A DNA stretch of 64,000 nucleotides from NCBI RefSeq assembly GCF_963675975.1, contig NZ_OY780939.1, positions 1,984,001 through 2,048,000 on the forward strand, in the 5' to 3' direction. Of this stretch, positions 61,501 through 64,000 are shown piece by piece. A program made the translations under genes and the position numbers. Positions within the stretch are counted from its first letter, which is position 1. Each line of letters starts with the position of its first letter. The notes under the pieces were generated by a model. It was not told the origin of the DNA. It worked only from the letters and a program-made list of their open reading frames with translations, and ran no database searches. The stretch is from Halarcobacter sp. GTDB lineage: Bacteria; Campylobacterota; Campylobacteria; Campylobacterales; Arcobacteraceae.

Positions 61501-64000
61501 AAATGCTGATATAGTAAATGGTAATGGTGGAACTGATACTTTAGAATTTTTAGATAATGGAACAATTACAGCAAATCAATTATCAAATGTAGATGTTGAA
61601 AATATAGTTTTAGCTGATGGTGGAAATGATATCACAGTTGGAACAAAAGATTTTAATATCTTAGGTGGAAGTGGTGATGATACATTTAACTATGCAATAA
61701 ATGATTTAAGTAGTGATGATGTTGTAAATGGAAATGGTGGAGCAGATAATATCACTTTCACAACATCTGGACAAATTACAAGTGGGGATTTCTCAGGGGT
61801 AACTAATATCTCAGATGTAAACTTCACAAATGGTGATGATCAAATCACATTAAGTGGAAGTGATTCTTACTTGGATGGGGTTTCTTTAAATCTTGGTGCT
61901 GGAAACAACAATGTAATTTTTAATGATATTAATACCCTAACAAGTTCAGATACAATTGTTGGTGGTGGTACAGATACAATAAATTTTGCAAATAGTGGAT
62001 CAATTGATAGTGCAGATTTTGCAAATATTTCAGGTATAGATACAGTTGATTTCTACACAGGTAATGATACTTTAAATCTAAATGATAATACCCTTGATGG
62101 GGTAAACTTTATATTAGACAATGGAGATGATAATCTAAATATCTCATCTGCAAACCTAAGTAGTAGTGATACAATTAATGCTGGTAGTGGAACAGATAGT
62201 TTAAATATCACTGATACAAGTGGTACTTTGACTTACAACGATGCAGATTTCACAAATCTTAGTGGCTTTGAAACATTAAACTTAAGTGATGGTGGAGCTG
62301 ATACTATAACAGTAGGTACAACTCAAGTTGCTGATGCAGGATTTACAAACTACAACGGAAGAGGGGGTGATGATTCCTTTACTATTGACTCAACAGCTTT
62401 TCTTAACAGTATAGATGGTGGAAGTGGAACTGATACCTTAACACTTAATACAAATGATTTAGATATAAGTGGTATAAATATTTCAAGTATTGAAACATTA
62501 AATATGAATGGAAATACAACTATTTCAGCTTCACAAGCTGCATTATTTGGGAATAATATCTCTAAAAATGGTTTTACCTTAACTGTTAAAGATACTTCAT
62601 CAAATATTGAAGGAAATATTACAACATATGTAGCAAATGGAATAGATAAAGTTGATGCAACAGATAATGTTTTAGATGTTACAATTTTAGAAGCAAATTC
62701 TGGAATTACATTTGATAGTACAGATACTATTACTGCAGCAGATTCTCAAGTAAATATTTCTGCTGCTGATTTTTCTACATTACAAACAAATGGAGTATCT
62801 CAAGTTGATGTAAGTGGAGCAGATACAATTAATGTAACAGTTGAACAAGCAAGTGCTGGATTAACTTTTATTGATAGTACAGTAAATGTAATTGATACTG
62901 TTACAAATATTTTAAATGCTAATTCAACTGTTTTAACAAATGCTGGGGTTGATAATATAATTGTGCTTGATAGTGCTACAAATATTCAAAATGCAAATTT
63001 CAATGATTTATTTAATGCTGGTGTTGATACTGTAGATGCAGGTGGAAATAGTTTAAATATCTCATTATCACAAGCAAGTGCTGGAATAGATTTTACCCTT
63101 GCAGACACAGTTATAGTAACTGGTTCAAATGGAGCAACTTTAGTATCAAATATTGGAAACTATGGAGCAAATATTGATTATCTTGATGCAAACGATAATA
63201 ATGTAAACCTTAGTGTTTCTCAAGCTTCAGCTTTAGATACAACAGGAACAGAGTTTGTGTCAGGAGATACTGTAACTATAAGTGATAATGGGGTAAATAT
63301 TAGTAATGCAGATTTTACAACATTCAGTTCATATACTGATAGTATAAATGTATCTGATAACAATGTAACAATCTCTAAAACACAAGTAGATGAGTTAATT
63401 TCAAATAATATCACTTTTGATAATGCAGATAGTGTAACTTTAAATGCCACAGGTGCACAACTATCATCATATAATTTTGCTAATTTAGAAGCTGTTGGAG
63501 TTGACACACTTGATGCAAGTGATAATACACTTAATATAACATTTGAACAAGCATCAGGAAACTTAGCATTTACTTCAGGTGATACAGTAACAATAGTTGA
63601 TAGTAGTGCAAACTTAAATACTTCTACAGATTTTACAACTATAAATTCAAATGTAGATGGTATTAATGCGACAGATTCAATAACTATTGATATTAGTCAA
63701 AAAAATTATTTAGATAGTAGAAATATAAATTTTGATAGTGCAGATAGTGTTTCTTTAACAGATAGTACAAATGTAGATAGTTTTAATCTTGATAGCTTCA
63801 ATTATGGTTCAATTGATATGGGAAGTGGTGACGACACACTTAATGTAGATGGTAATAATTTGAGTAGTGCAGATACAATAGATGGTGGAACTGGAACAAA
63901 TACATTAAATATTACTGCTAATGCTAATTTGACAGATTTAGATTTTACAAATATTAGTAATTTTGATACCTTAAATTTAACATCGGGTGATGATAACATT
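34514..64000 (+). CDS. Giant RTX adhesin, at least 9,829 residues, C-terminus beyond window
   Basis: One frame stays open from ATG 34514 (AAGGA site) to the right edge; I checked phase at seven widely spaced points and found no shift. There is no Sec signal, as expected for type I secretion, whose signal would be at the unseen C-terminus. Residues 1-130 form an N-terminal domain (VRPGDLVDFQIPG, GGDIVIDIPGEGTFTFVSMALMGY) resembling the prefix or retention modules of large biofilm adhesins. An acidic Ser/Glu linker follows to about 215, then a unique domain to about 455. The RTX super-repeat then runs to about residue 8630, and a different Asp/Asn-rich repeat type continues to the edge. The RTX parts should bind calcium. 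No LapG-type di-alanine cleavage site was recognised. Confidence 0.9.
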   Translation, partial: MATDNNYIKYQNKSVKIVGKPAKGENVSVYVRPGDLVDFQIPGLDLEDLIYQLVGGDIVIDIPGEGTFTFVSMALMGYNDTPPRFISSSGREFSLSDILSNVEDINALPIDSLVSSVDVNIPDNTAKKTVEGDATENNPQSTPQIIIQQVEEVSENDFISELEAEEDFQVPPEESPEVVENDYTSFDDSSSSNSSSSDLEEEAQTEGSKPTFDFKIDIQHVSSLNTYGNEGTTRLLNVEGGGGIGYENYYPTTEETINNLDVPELLKQTAAELLDYRYITNTKADKLIINADNAKYFDENLISRKLELIADSSEGFEIETIKFSSDEYPPGFFIENATRNGDTWTLLKDNPDTEEIDGFTINGSGNLEFNFTVNSQEDSNFVFNIEATSIFDIENIPEDERDEFEEPLEKELVADMQFGVNFRAITNPDETFEYLFESFADSNGNMIETGFVVSTNLNDNIIYGSETLVNTITGGLADDTIFGGEKDDTIFGNTGNDTLFGGLGDDVIDGEEGIDTLDYSSIDLDSNVGVDANLTTGVVTGNGTDSVSNIENIIGTQDNDTLTGDSNTNILQGENGADTLYGLDGIDTLLGGDGNDFLDGGLGDDLLDGGANGKNGDTVSYEQATSGVEVILEVSEDNPGVGSANSSEGVDTILNVENIIGTNFNDNIQANESKNTLFGLDGNDTINAYDGNDYIDAGAGDDTLIGGKGDDYIDGSDGIDTLDYSSAENGTGEVVNLSINEASGGDGLDEIYNIENVIGTKYSDTIIGDSINNYLDGGKSDDTLEGKEGDDILIGDTGDDVLNGGLGNDSISGGEGIDTVDYSDTEEGGVVVNLGSTSAQDTQNAGTDTLDSIENLIGTYYNDTVWGTSEDNIIETKDGDDLIYASVGTDEIDGGAGKDKISFQNSSNSVTVDLSTSNEQSTGYGDVTIINIEDLDGGTQADTLTGNVDSNEINGLGGDDIIDGGAGDDILLGDSGNDTIISGEGNNSIDGGAGNDTVNYDKADSVELTLADNGAEATATIGTQLDSVKNIENIVGSLYSDTLGGNSEDNIIDGNLGDDYFIASDGNDSYIGGLGSDTIDYSSRDYSINVRLEDSAPTDIVDGTFVDSIYQVENIIGSKQDDTLIGNSSSNIIRGQEGDDTISGREGNDYLDGGADIDLLDYSYVDDVITNSQGVRVDLESETAIDLNTNDKDIVINFENVNGTRYADTIYGNSEDNILDSGAGNDILKGGAGDDTFLGGDGIDTVDYSDVIEDLNVDLSTLVGNKQISPSQGTDTFNSIEGVIGGTGDDILIGTDGANSIVGGSGDDTLISSGVTDTVNGNTDYLDGGTNTSAGDWVSFDFTTKNISLDLSNTLAQDTSIGKLVITNVENIEGSFGDDYLRGNSDNNTLKGGFGNDTLFGSSGNNVLDGGRDSDSYRVTITNTGTTFILAVGGFTFSTAAAAEGTMLDDIVSQFNIANTDGSLGNIIRDGNQLLIQSSQTINITNGTNSVSNFIDVADYTTLGTGFIDVDLTNATQQVTLSDGSTDTLIDIEKIVGSNQDDIISGDLNNNTFEGGAGDDILNGQAGDDLLLGGIGNDVINGGEGSDVMNGGLGNDTFVAFTNDGIDSIDGGIGNDTLDYSLETGKLNIALDGVNESTVYIDSVANDKVKNVENIVSGSNDDTLIGDDFNNTFISNAGDDTLSGGIGDDYLDGGNEADNSSGNDWVDYSRAISTGVTVDLRKTTSQSISSSEGNDTLVNIEHIIGSDFADTLIGNEFDNTLSGGLGNDTLKGNAGDDFFEGGSGIDTVDYSDVTENLNVDLANFTGTQQVAAGQGFDSFDSIEGVIGGSGDDTLKGTNTKNVIGGYAGDDTLIGFGGDDTIDGGTGIDTIDFTYTSNDVTLDLSQSSAQVTGEGTILVTNVENIQGGDGNDNFIGNSLQNTLLGGNGNDTLFGNSNNNLLNGESGIDTADYSSVSTGLGIKADLDSAVDKVEYNVSSVDTLIDIENIRGTKNSDEIIGDTTDGIDNIFEGMASDDTISGGSGDDTIYGNNISNDVSGGIDGDDTLSGGAGDDSVYGQGGNDTLIGNDGDDILDGGIGSDTVDYSYLDTTSNGVDVDLTNNSATERTYTDILVDIENVTGTINNDSFIMKEGTITNIINGKEGVDLIDYSNFITAINVDLGETNSQSVTLTDSDVILNIENLKGTILNDRITGSSTDNSIDGNEGNDTFFSSDGNDILNGGVDATSNDIDVVDYSAASQGIVVTNGDSVDKKDGSVDTLIGIEEIQGTDYQDTMTGSSSNDIFKGGDSNDSLYGQDGDDTLYGEDGDDILVGGLGNDELRGGTSIGGTGDTVDYSSRTNGVNLTLNSGTGTAYIDTASDGLQGTSTGEEEDRLYEIENIIGSSVDDIIVGDSNNNIIDGDAGDDTITGSAGADSLLGGTGNDTFVDTNFTGDTIDGGDNTLAGDTIDYHNLSQGIKVTLNDNNTSLTTVQVGSDTSNHRIENIENIIGSDEIDTITGNSSNNILEGRNGDDTLDGGAGNDTLSGGNDNDTLLGSDGDDILKGDAGNDILKGGAGNDILEGGAGNDTADFSDATAGITVDLGATAGTPVDIGAGLGFDTFDSIEGVIGGDFDDELRGTSSQNTLIGGAGNDTLYGLGSDSGADYLDGGDGDEDFVSFNYTTPVNIRVDLSDENAQDTDGVNGVDLIIKNIENVEGGGANDIIIGNSSDNTISTLGGDDTVYVSGGDDYIDGGSGNETLGDTVDYTTANGITVTIQNDNSIEVIKSNGTDTLVNIENLVASDGDDILIGNDSDNVLYGGAGDDTFDGKDGNDSLYGESGNDTFVGGLGDDYIDGGTEIDTVDYSNRSDGIDLTLVNGAGTAYIDTLDDGIKVHTTAPVAEEEDTLVSIENVIGSQDHDYIEGDINSNIIIGEAGDDTLKGGAGSDTLEGGVGSDILEGGAGSDTLYGQEGDDTFIQNSGETNGDIIYGGSEADASRGSDTVDYSSSDQGIIVNLNDLGLSSVTIGSSINDHYLSNIENITGTTGNDTIEGDSVDNVLDGDLGTDTISYENATSSVTVNLGSDINSDINFDLTSNSINASSGQSATTGTDTLLGFENIVGSANADTLIGDSNTNTIDGGIGNDLLLGGAGSDSFIGGVGNDTVSYALESSVNASLRNGTGLVGSDTDQFTSIENLIGTTGNDTIEGDSSNNTLIGGDGTDTLSYAGATSSDNTGVTVDLSLDTVVTVNDGTDVISGFENLIGSTKNDILTGDSGINTIDAGNGDDIIKGGAGADILNGQSGNDTFIIDDSSIDNENDQINGGGNTDTIDYSLINSAYHIDVDLSVPTAMVLNGTTTLDIDTISSIENIIGSSNNDTITGDAQNNRLEGLAGDDTIDGGAGEDSLLGGAGDDLFIQKDGETTNDIINGGTHDTFGDTVDYSNVNSNIDITLLDGVASTVNLSSTADHTIQNIENITGSSLNDTLTGNSSVNTLLGGAGDDTIDGGAGEDYLDGGTSTAVGNTLSYNSSLYSVRIDLGTNSAISDLDGDGFSFDASGNNLDLEDEQDSIFNFKTADGSSQDDILIAGATGNTLLGNGGNDTLVSGASDDYMDGGENSDTFILGSNEALNGSDTVIGGTGKDTADYSGITDSSRSISVELESSEVKTVTINGAANDTLQDVENVIGGAGDDNIIGDGNVNTLVGGSGDDFLDGADGKDLLYGGDGVDSILGGDKEDTIYGDAGDDILNGEEGADTLYGGDGDDTLSGGEGIDYLDGGANTLVGDSVDFSAESGKLDVNFRNVDANGYSQALLDNIGDDYLKDIENIRGTNQDDYIGGNASNNTIIGLNGNDTIVGDAGDDYLTGGEGDDIFKAGLDTDGNKILEDGDDGADFIDGGSLSQTSGDTIDYSAISQSINVTLNGSSDATVVVGDLDANNTVGDYKDDTVRNIENVIGSSVNDTISGDSNNNTLEGRAGADTLFGAGGNDVLDGGAGNDTADYLSATNKIVVDMSLTNGEVTQDGEGASDNLISIEKIVGSSHNDTMSGYDQADTLYGGAGSDTISGGSGADDLRGYGLTTGVDSDIDTVSYAYVASADEVNVDLTAGTATVDVSGDTSDTDTLSGFENVIGGAGNDTIRGSSTSNVIKAGSGDDIITGEAGNDNLQGEAGNDTFIATGANDGVDIIDGGIDNDTVDYSVLGVGNEITLTLAEIGSTNQVTIANGGDADSLKDIENIIASQGADTITGNSDTNTIYGQAGNDQINGNAGDDTLYGEDGDDTLKGGFGDDYINGGANGSEGDTVDYSDATSGVTVDMSGSSVSVGAGLGTDTLVDIENALGSDYDDTFITNENADNKFYGGNNQAVGDTVDYSSRLTDANDKIVADLTTGNVDIYNDGSVTSNATDTLFDIENVTGTSGDDTISGDANNNTIIGLAGDDTISGLDGIDYLDAGTGNDDRVDYSYSNAGVTVDLENGTGIINAGDSDTLIGFENVTGTTGNDTIILKSNAGLLAGIENEIDGNSGDNDTVSYENYTDDLTIDMTAGATATGDNDILTSIENAIGGTGDDTFISDTSIDNEFDGNSGQDTVDYSSSTNTVAVTLTGSTAANVTLGNGTVDSVKNIENVIGGTVNDTIIGDTNNNTLEGNAGLDTLSGGAGDDYLDGGSQRDSLYGQGGLDTIYGDAGDDYIEGGSDNDLIYGDDLANSVSGNDTLFGESGDDTIYGGQGNDTLDGDVGNDTLMGGDGNDTLRGGQNNDVLNGESGIDTVDYQYASGSVTVDLGDDGSTSQNIGAAEGFDKLSNIENVIGSNYDDTFYGANDVSNLFTGGISEDGEINGDTVDYSTSLDQSADSINVDLSVSGTVTVTDADGSGAADTLVDIENITGSAGDDYIGGDSDNNTLRGGDGNDTLRGDAGDDYLDGGNNSDTVTYAGESLNVVVDLNNDVATGTGIGTDTLIDIENVIGGDANDTIIMKEGAIANDIKGGSGSDTISYENYTASGVNVNLSTTASQTVATGDNDTLENIENIIGSDLDDTFIGSSVNNTIEGNAGSDTFIAGTDIDNDGNLDAWSDDGADTYDGGAGVNDWVDYSVITGDGAGGANGIEVTLDTTNPTTVTVQGQAGVDTIVNVEHISGTQDSDSIQGDMGNNSLLGNAGADIINGGAGADKIYGGSEDDILLGEAGNDTLYGESGDDTLTGDVGDDIIYGGDATTDSGSDTVDYTNALESLTIRLDTNLDTDNEFGNYDAVGFSDGASGEQGQGDDILYGIENVIGSNYASDIVYGSHADNIISTLASADTITGYNGNDIIDAGTGDDLIYATDANDGSDNIDGGLGNDTLDYQAITEDISVDFAAANTDANLYINTGDTDVIRNVENILSGSGDDNLSGNNDSNTIVGNAGNDTISGEAGIDALYGDAIDGTGSGVDTVSYAYASNDAQINLNTETAYISVTDNDIISSFENVIGGSGDDTITGNSSANILQGGAGDDTFKGLAGNDIIYGGTTLTDTSTHDTIDYTSQARIITTLAEGASVTVGTSGETDTIYGIENVIGSDSGNDTITGNALDNTILGQAGDDTLKGAAGADTLDGGSGDDLFIIDTDGDATGDKIIGGDNYDTVSYLGLSSGVTVDLSTGSIVTVDIGGNTHTLTGIEHLRGTNSADILTGDTNINRVEGMGGDDTITGNDGSDQIFGGANEANSVGSGDDTLDGKAGDDFIRGGDGADHIYGGDGKDTLYGEQGIDTIEGEAGNDTIYGGDSNDALNGGLGADTIYGEDGDDYITFEQADNSTDYVYGGTALADSDTTNGDTVDYSQAITGMTVNLAEGNAQGTATSADQGTDYLYGIENIIGSNLSSDIITGNSEVNTLSGMGENDTLYGLAGEDTLLGGEGDDELHGGADADSIDGGLGNDIIYGDAGADTLVGNTGADLFIATDANDGVDSIIGGIGSDTVDYSVITDNTNKVVATLNATGDSTVDILTGDDDIVNGIENIIGTSGDDTFTGSALVNTLVGGAGVDEVRYDYDNGAGVFVDLQAGTATENGGIVDTLTTIENVVGSSYDDTFITNSGVVNTIDGGADTNGDLIDYSSRNSAINVTLNTSTQATVDIAGTTNDDIISNIEHVTGSTANDTITGDIADNTLLGMAGDDTLSGGSGADYLDGGLGNDTLTGGAGADILLGSEGDDLFKGDDFTADVIDGGNEIDTSRGSDTVDYSNVNVVTTGVDVTLNDNIVSSVTIDGDVDNHTIVNIENIEGTNLSDTITGDSYSNSLIGNGGTDTIIGGAGDDYIDGGANATGIETLIGGLGLDTIYGGTGVDYIDGGDDADILYGNDQDDVLDGGAGNDTLDGGDGDDTLIGGAGNDNLAGGQGSDTADYSSESATVSADISNFFAVGASIGTDIFNSIENITGTNLGGVGDRITGDNSANILKGLAGDDTISEMGGDDTIEGGAGDDYIIAGAGDDIIDGDDTDAGTANGTSDTLDYSSIAINDDTGDTRDVDGTGVDTSVTDAYLGVEVDLSVTTAQRIHVEYGTDTITNIENVIGSDKGDFLSGNDSDNILEGRAGNDYLIGLAGQDKLIGGSGNDTAEFTSGGQNVVIDMTKAQTDGSENTYRIENDGYGNAEYLDGVENIITGSGDDTVYGDAQANNISTGSGNDTIRGGAEADIIDGGANEDTVDFSDLAYGVTVDLDTDNNGANAAEGTAVSNGKTDVLREIENVIGTERADNITGDDKNNTLFGGADNDTLKGLQGQDYIDGGDGTADTVDFSDGTQGINVDLSTTQTLGTDSTYRVQDDGFGNAEFITGVENIIGTSAVDIITGDGNNNVLDGGASGDTISGGAGSDTLIGQIGADTFIGGAGDDFIYGNDFNVASVDSDRDVVDYSLASNSIILNLSSSVSTINLLNESTTIIATQTAVGEGTDRLYDIQDVIGSNLADTLVGDNSDNSLLGNAGNDILIGGVGEDVLLGQGDNDTILGGLDGDTIYGGFVTGGIHTDSGNDTVNYSYLKDATAIDVDLSLDDGDASTNNEQEIKVIGNASRYDNLEGIENVVGTRNNDIIKGSDDFAEVNILDGYRGDDTFYASQGVDTFIGGDGVDTLDFRNIDVNNAGENAVIIDLGLEQATDDGYQNGGSAVVDTIRDIEIVIGTNGDDQLRGSSEANTLIGGQGDDTINGIAGANLLQGEDGDDIITGGSEIDTIEGGIGNDILAGGIGNDSIDGGDGNDIINQTNGTGDDSIDAGAGDDTIYSGQGDNTISGGMGVDTLTYEQVTTTGIVADLGSGAGNDYGTVTIGSDTDTLEDHLEVIKGSTDTDTILGFNGSSVIGVDYDDTIYGRGSSDSIYGGIGDDTIYGENGDDTLSGQAGNDLIDGGSGTDTLDFSDANVAVNVYLNQTDENNIAVAHHVMEDGFGGQDDVISVERVIGSSHDDIIKGTDGWNNISSGAGDDTIIATAGGDTINGGSNNTGVGGGDWLSFQALGSAVNAKMQDGQISGGLGSTTISEIENLLGSTFDDTLTGDTNNNSLDGNSGNDTIDGGAGSDYLFGNDGDDTLIGGDGIDNYDGGDGIDTIDFYNVEASVNVNLFTSTVNEDGYGNTESGAISNIENINGTLNYSDTLTGNNNDNIIYGYGGNDIINGLGGFDTIYGGTGNDTINTGTDTDDTSEDVVFGQEGIDTVTGNFDKAVMFGDAIGGSNAEEDWIDYSSSTNGITVDLNGSYTDSTYTLDSANDALDGTYIKVINNDSPTDFDLISQIENIIGTDQVDILGGKAGEANSILAGDGDDTIFHSSSVGNNYVDGEGGSDWLSLEYYLDNIDLNSGTNGIYNIENILDRQIGSSRTIWGSTTDNIFIMYDGNDRVLGRTGNDIYDLGSGNDRADAGGGTDTLIGGSGLDTLDYRSYWSGNSVNIILQNTSIDLDDDGVADTTVNTVTRTINLNGLDTVNGDQTFFEITDSQNQNDYILRESDGTSDFERFYLSTRNDTFVGDQGDNIVNAYEGNDTVLGMGGDDTLYGNSGADLIFGGDNDDSINGDDGDDRLYGDAGNDRITGGENDDTIWGGTGDDNLYGNNGTDTIYDEEGTDYIDGGADEDTVIFKEGTQGIDVDLDAGNTTDAFGNAQTITNVENVTATSRDDILKGEDGVTNIIYGLDGDDTFTVTTNEAGKSDYLYGGNGTEDKVILTNNADGIAEDTNSNILVDPDSDSTNYDITVDMLIDNNIEFISGGANNSTKIYDIENLDGSDKDDYIKADGEDNTINSGAGNDYIQGLAGADYIDAGDGDDIVEGGVGNDNLNGGAGIDTLVYTNSTSGVTVNLDAGTSTGTNIGSDTITSFENIVGSSSSDTLTGDNDLTEGNTIYGQGGTDSIYGLAGDDELHGGDNDDYIDGGAGNDDMYGDAGNDTFITSAGDDTINGGDNSDTVDYSTATGPLNVTLLDSGTTTITIDGTDSLTNIENLIGTNADDSIAGEANNNTFSGGAGDDILVGAAGNDNLVGGTGDDTIYGGTGTNIINGSEGGETTGDWVNYTDVVGSVNIDLSSGSATGAVNDTISNIENVEMGDGDDTVQGDIYNNSLLGGNGNDTLSVSAATGSVTLNVSNNNGTTNGVGVGTDTFESFENFIGSNFADTLNTAAIDNITFNASGGIDKVDYTSMTTAVTVTVNNSSSITVNDGTNEDSLSNVEHVITGSGNDSYILNGVNNIDTLDAGDGIDTLSVSSSVDLSSVELVNFEEILAQNNQVVRVSATALNNENLILHTQGNGQIIVETTSNVNDHNFDNISVNNELGTGTITLNVTSNIDLSTKNIEGTDGNIFDEFDVNGGVTLTIESTQIDGETLDAVGNGDIIINATTTVSDHDFDNLNNTGNGNITLNVDSSINLTSQNLGAVNRYDVAASQTLTLLNTQLTGAMIIAGAGAIDLNSATATENVDLSSINNDSFTGTVTLNDGTGDNNIVMSDKVDIINLTTGNDTVNLGAGDDIVNISNTNLDSSDTIDGSGGNDTLNITSAGNVDLTTVSSIETVNLANGTNSVTVGTLNSTLEGGSGADTFKFTIAQLSNADIVNGNGGTDTLEFLDNGTITANQLSNVDVENIVLADGGNDITVGTKDFNILGGSGDDTFNYAINDLSSDDVVNGNGGADNITFTTSGQITSGDFSGVTNISDVNFTNGDDQITLSGSDSYLDGVSLNLGAGNNNVIFNDINTLTSSDTIVGGGTDTINFANSGSIDSADFANISGIDTVDFYTGNDTLNLNDNTLDGVNFILDNGDDNLNISSANLSSSDTINAGSGTDSLNITDTSGTLTYNDADFTNLSGFETLNLSDGGADTITVGTTQVADAGFTNYNGRGGDDSFTIDSTAFLNSIDGGSGTDTLTLNTNDLDISGINISSIETLNMNGNTTISASQAALFGNNISKNGFTLTVKDTSSNIEGNITTYVANGIDKVDATDNVLDVTILEANSGITFDSTDTITAADSQVNISAADFSTLQTNGVSQVDVSGADTINVTVEQASAGLTFIDSTVNVIDTVTNILNANSTVLTNAGVDNIIVLDSATNIQNANFNDLFNAGVDTVDAGGNSLNISLSQASAGIDFTLADTVIVTGSNGATLVSNIGNYGANIDYLDANDNNVNLSVSQASALDTTGTEFVSGDTVTISDNGVNISNADFTTFSSYTDSINVSDNNVTISKTQVDELISNNITFDNADSVTLNATGAQLSSYNFANLEAVGVDTLDASDNTLNITFEQASGNLAFTSGDTVTIVDSSANLNTSTDFTTINSNVDGINATDSITIDISQKNYLDSRNINFDSADSVSLTDSTNVDSFNLDSFNYGSIDMGSGDDTLNVDGNNLSSADTIDGGTGTNTLNITANANLTDLDFTNISNFDTLNLTSGDDNI
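35880..60420 (+). repeat. RTX super-repeat array, about 75-80 modules
   Basis: The module alternates two to six nonapeptides of the GGxGxDxLx type with a linker of the form DTVDYS, then V-x-VDL, then GxDTL..IENIIG(T/S) and DTLxGD..NTL. By scanning for the IEN-x-IG element I counted close to 80 occurrences. Module length varies from about 190 to 550 bases. The IENVIGG, SIEGVIGG and IENIIGS variants recur non-adjacently, which suggests past duplication and shuffling. Minus-strand Ser/Pro- or His/Tyr-rich open frames across this region are shadows of the repeat. Confidence 0.88.
38746..39000 (+). other. Non-RTX insertion domain inside the adhesin array
   Basis: About 80 residues here lack glycine-aspartate nonapeptides. 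They read as beta-rich sequence (YRVTITNTGTTFILAVGG, then FSTAAAAEGTMLDDIVSQF, GSLGNIIRDGNQLLIQSS). The RTX module resumes with DVADYT. I saw no second copy in the array. Confidence 0.6.
60430..64000 (+). repeat. Second, non-RTX repeat region of the adhesin
   Basis: After residue about 8630 the nonapeptides thin out. Three longer units contain D-H-(D/N)-FDN and NITLNV. From about 61200, repeats follow the form SSDTIxGGSGTDTLNIT, an F-x-NxSxFETLNL-type element, and xGNDTxxxG. From about 62640 another type is based on Q-A-SAG-x-x-F and DTVxxxD. These are probably stalk-like beta modules. The region continues past the window. Confidence 0.6.

Noticed and set aside
35638..63999. Many minus-strand frames of 60-118 codons across the adhesin
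   Set aside because: They are antisense shadows of the RTX codons (Ser/Pro-rich or His/Tyr/Leu-rich), recur with the repeat and have no start signals.

Overview
The window is AT-rich DNA with short intergenic gaps. It looks like a member of the Campylobacterota, most likely an Arcobacter-type organism. The clues are the base composition, the kinase H-box context (GSIAHQWRQPL, very common in this phylum), Campylobacterota-style short Sua5-like and NrfD-linked respiratory genes, and a giant RTX adhesin. This placement is by recognition only; no database search was run.

Layout. (1) 1-6386, minus strand: a tetrathionate-reductase-like locus in the order regulator, sensor kinase, ttrB, ttrC, ttrA, with ttrA running off the left edge. 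(2) 6531-15511: housekeeping and envelope genes. These are two FKBP/SlyD-like isomerases, a flavodoxin, a periplasmic deacetylase, a coiled-coil metzincin-like protease, GNAT and LOG proteins, an ACP phosphodiesterase, a YeeE/YedE sulfur transporter, adenine deaminase and a phosphatase-like protein. (3) 15589-16919: metX-xseB. (4) 16999-28402: an accessory defence island between xseB and thiF. It holds two PemK/MazF-like toxins around radC, a type I restriction-modification operon (hsdM, hsdS ... hsdR) with a HEPN/Abi-C-like gene, a SIR2-like DUF4917 gene and a Fic gene with a frame-disrupted antitoxin inside it, then a decayed rhuM. (5) 28518-34334: thiF, then a carB / Sua5-like / ATPase operon whose genes overlap by one base. 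(6) 34514-64000: one uninterrupted frame of at least 9,829 codons, a giant RTX adhesin continuing past the right edge.

Most unusual points. First, both PemK/MazF-like genes lack a recognisable protein antitoxin. Each is met at its 3' end by a convergent promoter with near-perfect sigma70 spacing (TTGACA, 17 bases, TATAAT or TAAACT) that would drive a short structured RNA. A third such unit lies between the DUF4917 and fic genes. This could be an RNA-regulated toxin arrangement. Second, the Abi-C/HEPN-like protein inside the hsd operon ends in a 75-residue segment that aligns without gaps to the C-terminal domain of HsdR from the same operon, which suggests it docks on the same methyltransferase core. 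Third, a short gene convergent with fic would encode a class I Fic antitoxin (S-x3-E-G motif), but its frame is broken exactly at an A7 run that is also a -1 slippery heptamer.

How the genes may work together. The ttr genes would form a membrane-anchored periplasmic reductase under local two-component control. The YeeE-type carrier may handle thiosulfate or another sulfur compound. The defence island combines DNA restriction with likely abortive-infection effectors. The RTX protein is probably exported by a type I system encoded outside the window.
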